Below are positions 1 through 5,802 of a stretch of DNA of 6,479 nt, piece by piece (positions within the stretch are counted from its first letter, which is position 1; each line of letters starts with the position of its first letter). A program made the translations under genes and the position numbers. The DNA comes from JBCCFX01 sp039029515 (lineage in GTDB: Bacteria; Planctomycetota; Phycisphaerae; Phycisphaerales; SM1A02), in assembly GCA_039029515.1 (NCBI GenBank), contig JBCCFX010000210.1:1-6479 (forward strand), written 5' to 3'. Below the pieces are notes generated by a model that saw nothing but the letters and a program-made list of their open reading frames with translations, was not told where the DNA came from and did not search any database.

Positions 1-65
1 CACGGTATTGATATCAACGTTATAGAGCGTCGCGGTGATCGATGCATACAACAGGTGTGTCCCTG
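1..65. other. Unassigned left edge of window
   Basis: No gene can be assigned here. Plus-strand frame 1 is open from the edge to a TAA at 67-69. One minus-strand frame, different from that of the 66-389 gene, is open from about position 267 to the left edge but has no ATG. Its codons from 69 down to 1 spell a mildly protein-like run with G+C-rich third positions. Either frame could be the end of a neighbouring gene or chance; the stretch is too short to decide. Confidence 0.3.
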
Positions 66-389
66 CTAAAGCGTCGCTGACCTGAGTTCCTTGAATGGCC
101 GCCGGTTCTTGATTGCCCAATCGCTCGCTGTCCTGACGTGCATCTTCAGATTCACGCTCACGACATGCCAGTGCACTGTCCCGCGATCCCTTTCGACGAC
201 AATCGCGGAGAACCCTCGCCTGACGAATTCCGGTCGAGCGTGATACAACTCGTCGCCGGGCCCAATTTCAATCAAGGAGTTAACAGCCTCAACCGCCGGC
301 GCGGTATATGCGATCCCCCACGCCACCGCGACATTGATCACCGCGCCGAGCAGCAGGAACAGGATGATGGTGCGGACTCGTCGGACCAT
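66..389 (-). CDS. Small membrane-anchored hypothetical protein
   Basis: Function unknown. The 107-residue product has a basic N-terminus (MVRRVR), one strongly hydrophobic segment at about residues 7-28 containing GAVINVAVAWG, and then a soluble tail of about 78 residues, so it is probably a single-pass membrane protein. From memory, this helix with its VAVAWG signature resembles the N-terminus of many Phycisphaerae hypothetical proteins, which are usually clearly longer; this copy may therefore be shortened by the TAG at 66-68. An in-frame ATG ten codons upstream (417-419) would give 117 residues, but it has no well-spaced ribosome site. The 387-389 ATG has GGGAG six bases upstream and places the basic residues directly before the helix, so it is preferred. 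It diverges from thiS across 38 bp, with no evident functional link. Confidence 0.65.
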   Translation of the reverse strand: MVRRVRTIILFLLLGAVINVAVAWGIAYTAPAVEAVNSLIEIGPGDELYHARPEFVRRGFSAIVVERDRGTVHWHVVSVNLKMHVRTASDWAIKNRRPFKELRSATL

Positions 390-413
390 GCGACACTCCC
401 GGGCGTCCTCGCC

Positions 414-420
414 TACCATA
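414..420. promoter_or_regulatory. Candidate overlapping divergent -10 elements
   Basis: The plus strand reads TACCAT at 414-419, eight bases before the thiS ATG. The minus strand reads TATGGT over 420-415, about 25 bases before the 389 start of the divergent gene. Both match TATAAT at four of six positions. Neither has a clear TTGACA at the usual distance. One short A/T-containing patch could serve both genes: a leaderless thiS transcript, and a short leader carrying GGGAG for the other gene. Prediction by eye only. Confidence 0.3.
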
Positions 421-427
421 CCCCACC

Positions 428-628
428 ATGCAACTCACCGTGAATGGACATGTCGAAAGCGGCGAAGACCTGCGGACCGTGGCGGACCTCCTGCGTCACC
501 ATGGACTCGCCGGCCAGCCGTGCGCCGTGGAGGTCAACGCGACGCTTGTCCCCAAACGCGACCACGACGCCTACGAACTCACCGATGGCGACCGCGTGGA
601 AATCGTGACGCTGGTTGGGGGAGGGTGA
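428..628 (+). CDS. thiS: ThiS, sulfur carrier protein for thiamin thiazole synthesis
   Basis: A 66-residue ubiquitin-fold sulfur carrier. In the known pathway its C-terminal glycine is adenylated by ThiF, converted to a thiocarboxylate, and donates sulfur to ThiG for the thiazole ring; it acts in the cytoplasm. Length fits the family. Visible hallmarks are an N-terminal strand (QLTVNGH), the helix segment TVADLLRHHGL at residues 17-27, VEVNATLVPK at 34-43, the DGDRVEIV turn-strand at 53-60, and the obligatory diglycine end (GGG at 64-66). The ATG has no Shine-Dalgarno; a TACCAT hexamer lies just upstream, suggesting a leaderless message. thiG follows on the same strand, confirming the role. 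No TPP riboswitch is seen in the 38-bp upstream spacer. thiF, thiH/thiO and thiE are not in the window. Confidence 0.93.
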   Translation: MQLTVNGHVESGEDLRTVADLLRHHGLAGQPCAVEVNATLVPKRDHDAYELTDGDRVEIVTLVGGG

Positions 629-633
629 GAGCG

Positions 634-655
634 CTCTGGGCTCTGGGCTGTGGGC
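634..655 (+). repeat. Degenerate tandem heptamer tract in the thiS-thiG gap
   Basis: Three 7-bp units run head to tail: two exact copies of CTCTGGG (634-640, 641-647), then CTGTGGG (648-654). In the NGGCTNN register they resemble the tracts at 1614-1641 and 6215-6243. Directly before, a 10-bp perfect palindrome AGAGCGCTCT (628-637) overlaps the last base of the thiS stop. The remainder of the 107-bp gap shows nothing recognisable except the hexamer at 724-729. Confidence 0.55.
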
Positions 656-723
656 GATGCGATTGAGTCGATGATTCCCTGCTTCCCTCTGCCGAATCGC
701 GAACCCCGAATCCCGCGTCCTCC

Positions 724-729
724 TATCAT
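724..729 (+). promoter_or_regulatory. Candidate -10 hexamer just before thiG
   Basis: TATCAT matches TATAAT at five of six positions and ends six bases before the thiG ATG at 736, where transcription would begin at or next to the start codon. There is no Shine-Dalgarno before thiG; the nearby CCTCCT is the complement of one. No convincing -35 is seen around 700-706. It could give thiG its own leaderless transcript despite the upstream thiS. Confidence 0.3.
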
Positions 730-735
730 GCCCGC

Positions 736-1602
736 ATGAGCACCACGTCCCCTATCGCACCCTCCCATGACGTCCAGCCGCTGACCATTGGCGGCATCAC
801 GCTGACCAGCCGGCTCGTCGTGGGCACCGGCAAATACGAGAACTACGACGTCATGCGCGAGGCGCTCGATGCCTCGGGTTCGAACGTCATCACTGTTGCG
901 GTGCGGCGGGAACGACTGGTCGATGCCGATGGCCGGTCGCTGCTCGACTTCATCTATACCGATCGCTACACGATCCTGCCGAACACCGCGGGCTGCTTCA
1001 CCGCAGACGATGCGGTGCGCGTGTCACGGCTTGGCCGGGAGATTCTCGAACAGCTCGACAATCCCGGCCAGCACTGGGTGAAGCTGGAAGTGCTCGGCGA
1101 CAAGAAGACGCTGCTGCCGGACCCGGTCGGCACGCTGCAGGCGTGCGAGGAACTCGTCAAGGACGGCTTCAAGGTGCTGTGCTACTCGAGTGACGATCCG
1201 ATCATGGCCGTGCGTCTGCGTGATGCCGGTGCGACGAGCGTGATGCCGGCAGGCAGTCCGATCGGTTCAGGTCGTGGCATCGTGAATACGGCCGCGATTC
1301 GCATCATTCTCGAATTGCTCAAAGATCCGGCATCGGGCGGCGATCCGTCCTACCCGGTGATCGTCGATGCTGGCGTCGGTACGCCGAGCGATGTCACGAT
1401 TGCGATGGAACTCGGCGCGGATGGCGTGCTGTTGAACACGGGCATCGCGCACGCACAGGATCCGGTGCGGATGGCAATCGCCATGAAGTGCGCATGCCGC
1501 GCGGGCTATTTCGGCGCACGCGCTGGCCGCATCGGCAAGAAGCTGTACGCATCGGCGAGCAGCCCCTGGGAAGGCGTCATCGAACCTATTCTTGGCGAAT
1601 AG
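736..1602 (+). CDS. thiG: ThiG, thiazole synthase
   Basis: Thiazole synthase forms thiazole phosphate from 1-deoxy-D-xylulose 5-phosphate, dehydroglycine (from ThiH or ThiO) and sulfur delivered by ThiS. It is a cytoplasmic TIM barrel. The 288-residue product is slightly longer than the usual length of about 255-265, mostly through an N-terminal extension of about 14 residues. Landmarks are SRLVVGTGKY (25-34), LPNTAGCFTADDAVR (81-95), WVKLEVLGD (114-122) with K116 as the expected Schiff-base lysine, LLPDPVGTLQA (126-136), MPAGSPIGSGRGI (170-182), VDAGVGTPSD (210-219) and GADGVLLNTGIAHAQDPVRMA (227-247) for phosphate binding. No key residue is missing. The ATG at 736 is chosen because an ATG at 728 opens a three-codon frame ending at TGA 737-739. 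thiS precedes it by 107 bp, close to but not tightly coupled with it. Confidence 0.97.
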   Translation: MSTTSPIAPSHDVQPLTIGGITLTSRLVVGTGKYENYDVMREALDASGSNVITVAVRRERLVDADGRSLLDFIYTDRYTILPNTAGCFTADDAVRVSRLGREILEQLDNPGQHWVKLEVLGDKKTLLPDPVGTLQACEELVKDGFKVLCYSSDDPIMAVRLRDAGATSVMPAGSPIGSGRGIVNTAAIRIILELLKDPASGGDPSYPVIVDAGVGTPSDVTIAMELGADGVLLNTGIAHAQDPVRMAIAMKCACRAGYFGARAGRIGKKLYASASSPWEGVIEPILGE

Positions 1603-1607
1603 GTTCG
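1581..1607. terminator. Perfect 11-bp hairpin across the thiG stop codon
   Basis: CGAACCTATTC (1581-1591) and GAATAGGTTCG (1597-1607) are exact reverse complements round a 5-base loop, TTGGC. The TAG stop of thiG (1600-1602) lies in the right arm. The repeat sits between convergent genes that end 15 bp apart, as expected of a shared two-way terminator, but neither strand has a T-run after the stem. It may instead act in 3'-end protection or Rho-dependent ending. The inverted repeat is certain; the role is inferred. Confidence 0.55.
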
Positions 1608-1613
1608 AGGCGG

Positions 1614-1641
1614 TTGGCTATTGGCTGTCGGCCGTTAGCTT
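1614..1641. repeat. Degenerate tandem heptamer tract after thiG
   Basis: Four 7-bp units follow in register: TTGGCTA, TTGGCTG, TCGGCCG and TTAGCTT. Most change by one to three bases around a GGCT core. The period and core match the tracts at 634-655 and 6215-6243. On the minus strand the tract overlaps the last codons and stop of the 1618-1968 gene, so part of that protein's C-terminus is written by repeat sequence. Confidence 0.5.
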
Positions 1642-1968
1642 GAGATTCATGGACCATTCGTTATGACGAGCGGAGCGCTTGGTTGTGCATCGCCAGCGGC
1701 GCGTTAGGAACAACGACAGCGGAACACCAATGAGGTATGCCGGAATCGTGAATAGCGCATACCACGAAAAGCATGGAATCATGAGTGCCGCCACGATATA
1801 GATCGCGAAGAGTGCATTTGCGCGCGTCGAATTGAGCGATCCATGTACGCAAACAGTACGCTTGCGTCGCACATCCGCCCCACACTCCGGACAGATCGGC
1901 GATGACCAACCACCGAGTGGATACTGGCAGTTCGCGCACTGTCCGGGCGTCGTGATCGCATCAGTCAT
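1618..1968 (-). CDS. Zinc-ribbon two-helix membrane protein, paralogue 2
   Basis: A 116-residue protein of unknown function. Residues 11-30 form a zinc-ribbon motif, CANCQYPLGG...CPECG, with C11, C14, C26 and C29 as likely ligands, followed by basic ADVRRKR. Two hydrophobic segments lie at about 51-70 and 73-89, and a basic tail holds HNEWSMNL. It matches the gene immediately upstream (1961-2344) in cysteine spacing, the RRKR patch, the helix pair and the terminal NEW, so the two are tandem paralogues. The start at 1968 sits in ATGACTGA, overlapping the partner's stop by 8 bp, which suggests translational coupling. Longer reading of this frame to 2199 overlaps the partner and lacks family resemblance, so it is rejected. 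The C-terminus (LTADSQ) is encoded by the heptamer tract. CxxC...CPECG heads are common on planctomycete membrane proteins of unknown role. Confidence 0.72.
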   Translation of the reverse strand: MTDAITTPGQCANCQYPLGGWSSPICPECGADVRRKRTVCVHGSLNSTRANALFAIYIVAALMIPCFSWYALFTIPAYLIGVPLSLFLTRRWRCTTKRSARHNEWSMNLKLTADSQ

Positions 1969-2344
1969 CGTCACGGCCTGCCAAGAGCCAGATACACCAT
2001 TCGTTGTCGTACGGCTCGCAGACGAGTTGCTGACGGTATGAACGAGACAGTCGGAGCGCAGCATAGACCACGGCGATCGCGACGAGAAAGAAGCCGGCCA
2101 AGCCGATCCACGCGTTCGACAATGCAGGCCCAAGCACGATCGCACCGTACGCGACACCGCCAAGAAGCGGCACTGTCGTAAGGAGCACGTACAACTCACG
2201 GTCTGCGTTCGACTGCGATGGCGCGATCACGCCGCGCTTCCGTCGGACGTCCGTCCCGCACTCCGGGCAGATCGGCGACGCCCAATCACCCAGCGGATAC
2301 CCGCAGTTCGCGCACTTCCCCGGAAGTGGAACAATGTTCGCCAT
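1961..2344 (-). CDS. Zinc-ribbon two-helix membrane protein, paralogue 1
   Basis: A 127-residue protein of unknown function and first gene of a two-gene minus-strand unit. The N-terminal zinc ribbon, CANCGYPLGD...CPECG, has C11, C14, C26 and C29, followed by TDVRRKR. After a polar linker come two hydrophobic helices at about 51-72 and 77-97, then a basic stretch, RLSRSYRQQ, and an acidic tail containing YDNEWCIWLL. Topology suggests a cytoplasmic ribbon with a helical hairpin in the membrane (inferred). Such ribbons may bind nucleic acid or protein or be purely structural; nothing here decides. The ATG at 2344 is preferred because both paralogues then have exactly ten residues before the first cysteine. 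No Shine-Dalgarno is evident, and a promoter-like TTGATC/TATCGT pair lies just upstream. It shares its last 8 bp with paralogue 2. Confidence 0.78.
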   Translation of the reverse strand: MANIVPLPGKCANCGYPLGDWASPICPECGTDVRRKRGVIAPSQSNADRELYVLLTTVPLLGGVAYGAIVLGPALSNAWIGLAGFFLVAIAVVYAALRLSRSYRQQLVCEPYDNEWCIWLLAGRDDD

Positions 2345-2352
2345 CGCTCATC

Positions 2353-2380
2353 ACGATACGGGATTGGCTCAACAGATCAA
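2353..2380 (-). promoter_or_regulatory. Candidate promoter of the zinc-ribbon pair
   Basis: On the minus strand TTGATC (2380-2375) and TATCGT (2358-2353) are separated by 16 bp; each matches the sigma-70-type consensus at four of six positions. The -10 ends eight bases before the ATG at 2344, so the message would start at or near the start codon, in line with the missing Shine-Dalgarno. It is the best-formed promoter candidate in the window. Confidence 0.4.
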
Positions 2381-2502
2381 GATATACATCACGCGAACGA
2401 TTCTTTGACCTGACATGTCGCGTCTCGGCGCATCACCGACATGCAAGCTGTTTTGTCGTGCAATTCGAGTAGTGACCCCGTACATTCGAATCAGCACATG
2501 AA

Positions 2503-2508
2503 AAGGAG
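2503..2508 (+). promoter_or_regulatory. Strong Shine-Dalgarno AAGGAG that decides a start
   Basis: AAGGAG is the best ribosome site in the window. It lies 7 bases before an in-frame TTG (2516), 13 bases before an ATG (2522), and downstream of another in-frame ATG (2498), which has no site of its own. The spacing favours the TTG. The ATG at 2522 gives a product only two residues shorter. Confidence 0.5.
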
Positions 2509-2515
2509 ATTTGAA

Positions 2516-5500
2516 TTGACGATGACGGGGAACGCTTCACGACTTTCGCTTCTATCGCTTATGACGTCGCTGGTGATCTTGACCTCGCACACCAGCGCCC
2601 AATGCCTCAACGGCATAGTCGATTTTTTCACCGTTGATGGATCCGACCAACCACCCCTTGCGGCCGATGGTGACACAATGGTGGTTGGCACACTTGGCCC
2701 ATCGGTCCGCGTGTATCACCGGTCAGCGTCGACCTGGACACTCGATACGACCCTCGTGGTACCGACGAATGCGATCGCGCTCGACCTGCGCGGCGATCGA
2801 CTCGTTGTGTCCGGCAGTGCCACATACGTGATCGAACGGACGACCAACGGTTGGAGTGATCCCATCCAGCTTGATCCGCCTGAAGGTGTCATCCAGGGCG
2901 ACGTGGTGTGGATCGATGATTCGCACATCGCCGTGTCACGAGGCACGATTCAGGGTGTCGTCAGAATCTTCGCCGAACGCGCGGGAGAGTGGTTACTGAT
3001 CCAGACGATTGAAGCACCACCATCTGACTTGACCTTCCACTCGTTCGGCGATGCACTTGCCGCCGCCAATGGCCGTCTTGCGGTGGGAGATTTCTTCGGG
3101 AACCGAGTCGCCACCTACACTCTGAACGGCGACCTCTTTGAGCTGGAACAGGAACTTCTGCTTGACCTCGAAATTGAACGGTTCGGCCGAACGATCGCCA
3201 TGGACGGCACGACGTTGGCCATCGCAACATCGGATACACTAAAGGATGGCACGATCCGCGGTCATGCCACCACGTATCGCCTCGACGGAACGACGTGGCG
3301 CCATGAACAGGACGTGCCGCTCGCCGACACGCGATTTCTCGGTCTCCCGCGCACCGATATTGACATGGCCGACAATCTCATCGTGGTGGGTGGCCATCTG
3401 ACCGAAGGCACCGTGGGAGGAGATCTTCACGCGAACGCACACTTTGTTCGTCGGTACGGCGATGGGAGTTGGCGCGTGACGCGAGTGATCACCGAATCGT
3501 CTACGAACTTCGATGTGCATCTTGCCTCATCCCTTGGTATCACCGGGGAGGACATACTCCTCACGCAATCAGCCCAATCGTCCACAGGTGAGACACTCAA
3601 TGAGCTTCGACACTATCGCGGCGTTGCATTCGTCGATTGCAATGAGAACCTCCAGCCGGATTCCTGTGATCTCATCGACTGTCCGGATCTTGATGCCAAC
3701 GCCGACGGCATACTCGATTCGTGTTTATCGAATGCAACGTATCGGGTTGGTGGTGGCGATTGGTTTGATCCAACAGGCTGGGCTTCAGGCATTGTTCCAG
3801 ACGCAAGTACCGATGTGGTCATCCTGTTTCCGGTCACTGTTTCATCAGGAGAAGCCGCTGAGGCAAGTTCAGTCATTGTCGGATGTGACGGCGCACTCAC
3901 AGTATTGAATGGCGCTGTTCTTCAGACCGGTGGCCTGACAGTGACAGGATCAGGAGAGCTCAGTGGTGCCGGCTTGATCACAGGGAACGTGACGATTGAT
4001 GGACAGTTCTCCCCTACGGGAATCACCGTGGATGGCGATGTTACGTTGATGCCCAACGCACGTTTCGCCGCTGGATCCTCTGCGTCTGAGCCTGATTTGG
4101 TTGTCAACGGTCAATTGACACTTGGCGGCGCCATCACGGTACCGCATGATTCGTCATCGCGGGAGTTCACCATCGCCAGCGCAACGTCATTTGAGGGCGC
4201 GTTCAGCGGCGCACGCTTGCCTCAGCTCCCGTCTGATCTGCGGTGGATCGATGACATCAACGACGGCACGTTCCGGTTCGTTCTCGATGCGGTCACGCCT
4301 GCTCCAGCATGTCTTGCCCAGTACAACAGTGATCCGCTCGATACGCTGATCGATGCCCACGATGGCTGGGCGATCATCTTTCCGCATGTCTATCAGCGAG
4401 TCGGCAATGAGTGGGTCGAGCGGGGCATTCTCGACGGCAACTTCAATCAGCAGATTCAGGATGTTGCGATCGATGAACCGTATATCGCACTCAGGCTTCA
4501 CGGTGTGAGGACAGGTGAAGTCCTTGTATTTCGCCGCGATGGCGATACGTGGCCTCTTGAACAGTCCATCGAGTCCGTCAGCGAACTTCAGTCTGGTCGG
4601 TTGAGCATGGCACTTTCTGGTGACACGCTTGCGTTTACTGAATTGCCGTTCGACTCCGGTTCGACCGAGCGCGTCCAGGTCTATCGGCGACAGGCTGAAC
4701 ACTGGACACATGAAGTCACGCTGACGCCGGAAGCGACAGTCGAATCGATCGATTTCGGTTTTGATGTCGCCCTCGATGGTGACCGCCTGGTCGTCAGTGC
4801 ACCTGCGATCTTTGCGGACTCACCTTCACGACTGTATGTCTATGACCGAACAGGCTTGGCGTGGCCTCTGTCCGCAATCCTCATGCGGCCGGCAACATCA
4901 GACGACGCATCCTTTGCGTTCGGAGACGAAGTCGAAGTGAGCGGATCGACGGTTATTGCAAGCTCAATCCGAATTGATCCATCCGGAGAGACGACCGCCG
5001 CACGGAATGCAACCGAAGTCTTCCGGATGATTGGCAATTCATGGTTCTACGACGGTGTACTCATCGACGACGGATCGGTAGTGACCGTTGTGGTTCCGCG
5101 GTCCCGAATTGATGTCGACGGCGATGTGATCGCGAGCGGCACGCTTGGCGCGGTCGATCATGAAGGATCGAATGCCGGCGGACGCGTGTTTGTGTATCGT
5201 CGGGACGGCGCACGCTGGGTCCGCGACATTGTCCCGTTGGCTGGTGTGTCATGTACCGCCCTCTTTGGCTCTGGCGTCACTGTGGATGGGGACTGGGTGA
5301 TCGCATCGAGCGTTGGCGAACCCACCAATGGCGGCATCTTCTTCCACAACAACATTCTCGAACCATCGGCAACGGAGACATGTAACGAGCCGATCATTGC
5401 GATCGACCCGTTCGTCACCTGCGGCCCTGCATGTCCTGAAGACTGCGCACCGCTGTACCACACATTCAAATCGTTGCCATCGATTGCCACCGGGGTTAAT

Positions 5501-5668
5501 GGCTGGGGCAACGGATCGATCACTATTGACGATGTTGTCGCGGTCATCACGTTATTCGGCGATGAAAGCGTCCGTTGCGATGTCGACTCGACAGGTACGG
5601 TTGACGCTGATGACCTTATGGCCGTCATCAGCGCCCTGATTGACGGCGGCTGTCCGCAGAATGAGTAG
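2516..5668 (+). CDS. Large secreted double beta-propeller protein with dockerin-like tail
   Basis: A 1050-residue exported protein of unknown ligand. A signal peptide covers residues 1-28 (cleavage probably after TSA, before QC). Two FG-GAP-like propellers follow. Each shows seven blade strands of VYxRxGxxW type, starting at 64, 103, 149, 198, 251, 308 and 364, and again at 623, 669, 720, 773, 833, 891 and 941; the seventh of each is degenerate. Between them come a Cys/Asp-rich linker (374-403, DCNEN...DANADGILDSC), reminiscent of thrombospondin type 3 calcium repeats, and a G/T/V-rich stretch (about 404-598) that looks like parallel beta-helix. The tail has a CGPACPEDCAP motif (969-979) and two dockerin-like repeats (about 994-1012 and 1022-1040). 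There are no catalytic motifs, so surface binding or adhesion is likely. Alternative starts are ATG 2522 and ATG 2498; the latter would add KRR to the signal peptide. Confidence 0.88.
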   Translation: MTMTGNASRLSLLSLMTSLVILTSHTSAQCLNGIVDFFTVDGSDQPPLAADGDTMVVGTLGPSVRVYHRSASTWTLDTTLVVPTNAIALDLRGDRLVVSGSATYVIERTTNGWSDPIQLDPPEGVIQGDVVWIDDSHIAVSRGTIQGVVRIFAERAGEWLLIQTIEAPPSDLTFHSFGDALAAANGRLAVGDFFGNRVATYTLNGDLFELEQELLLDLEIERFGRTIAMDGTTLAIATSDTLKDGTIRGHATTYRLDGTTWRHEQDVPLADTRFLGLPRTDIDMADNLIVVGGHLTEGTVGGDLHANAHFVRRYGDGSWRVTRVITESSTNFDVHLASSLGITGEDILLTQSAQSSTGETLNELRHYRGVAFVDCNENLQPDSCDLIDCPDLDANADGILDSCLSNATYRVGGGDWFDPTGWASGIVPDASTDVVILFPVTVSSGEAAEASSVIVGCDGALTVLNGAVLQTGGLTVTGSGELSGAGLITGNVTIDGQFSPTGITVDGDVTLMPNARFAAGSSASEPDLVVNGQLTLGGAITVPHDSSSREFTIASATSFEGAFSGARLPQLPSDLRWIDDINDGTFRFVLDAVTPAPACLAQYNSDPLDTLIDAHDGWAIIFPHVYQRVGNEWVERGILDGNFNQQIQDVAIDEPYIALRLHGVRTGEVLVFRRDGDTWPLEQSIESVSELQSGRLSMALSGDTLAFTELPFDSGSTERVQVYRRQAEHWTHEVTLTPEATVESIDFGFDVALDGDRLVVSAPAIFADSPSRLYVYDRTGLAWPLSAILMRPATSDDASFAFGDEVEVSGSTVIASSIRIDPSGETTAARNATEVFRMIGNSWFYDGVLIDDGSVVTVVVPRSRIDVDGDVIASGTLGAVDHEGSNAGGRVFVYRRDGARWVRDIVPLAGVSCTALFGSGVTVDGDWVIASSVGEPTNGGIFFHNNILEPSATETCNEPIIAIDPFVTCGPACPEDCAPLYHTFKSLPSIATGVNGWGNGSITIDDVVAVITLFGDESVRCDVDSTGTVDADDLMAVISALIDGGCPQNE

Positions 5669-5694
5669 CACGTGAGGCGTATTCCTCACTTGTG
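5669..5694 (+). terminator. Hairpin directly after the secreted-protein gene
   Basis: GTGAGG (5672-5677; the first base, C5671, is unpaired if counted from CGTGAGG) pairs with CCTCAC (5684-5689) round a 6-base loop. The flanking CAC (5669-5671) can pair with GTG (5692-5694) past a two-base bulge. It starts at the first base after the stop codon. There is no real T-run, so intrinsic termination is uncertain. The rest of the 134-bp spacer to 5802 shows only the ribosome site at 5792. Confidence 0.35.
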
Positions 5695-5791
5695 TGCGCG
5701 ATCACAATGGAGACTCAATCAATGCATCATTCGCCAGCGACGATTGTTCAGCACGTTAAGCTGGGACGCTGAATCACGTTCCGATGAACAT

Positions 5792-5796
5792 GGAAG
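5792..5796 (+). promoter_or_regulatory. Ribosome binding site for a GTG start
   Basis: GGAAG lies six bases before the GTG at 5803. An in-frame TGA at 5785-5787 prevents any earlier start, so the site supports GTG as the true start of the small membrane protein. Confidence 0.45.
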
Positions 5797-5802
5797 CACA
5801 TC

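Noticed and set aside
138..443. Plus-strand frame opposite the anchored hypothetical gene
   Set aside because: The minus-strand product has a proper transmembrane segment and a ribosome site; the plus product has neither and runs into thiS.
1969..2199. Upstream extension of the 1618-1968 frame to a 193-residue protein
   Set aside because: The extra part lies inside paralogue 1 in another frame, is Ser/Arg/Cys-rich without motif, and the zinc-ribbon homology begins only at the 1968 start.
2218..2472. 84-codon plus-strand frame
   Set aside because: Opposite the zinc-ribbon coding sequence and its promoter; Arg/Ser-rich without motif.
4187..4711. 174-codon minus-strand open frame
   Set aside because: It lies wholly antisense to the secreted protein, whose blade motifs run unbroken through this region; the antisense product has no recognisable feature.
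5158..5628. 156-codon minus-strand open frame
   Set aside because: Antisense to the last blades and dockerin-like tail of the secreted protein; low-complexity Ser/Thr/Pro product.
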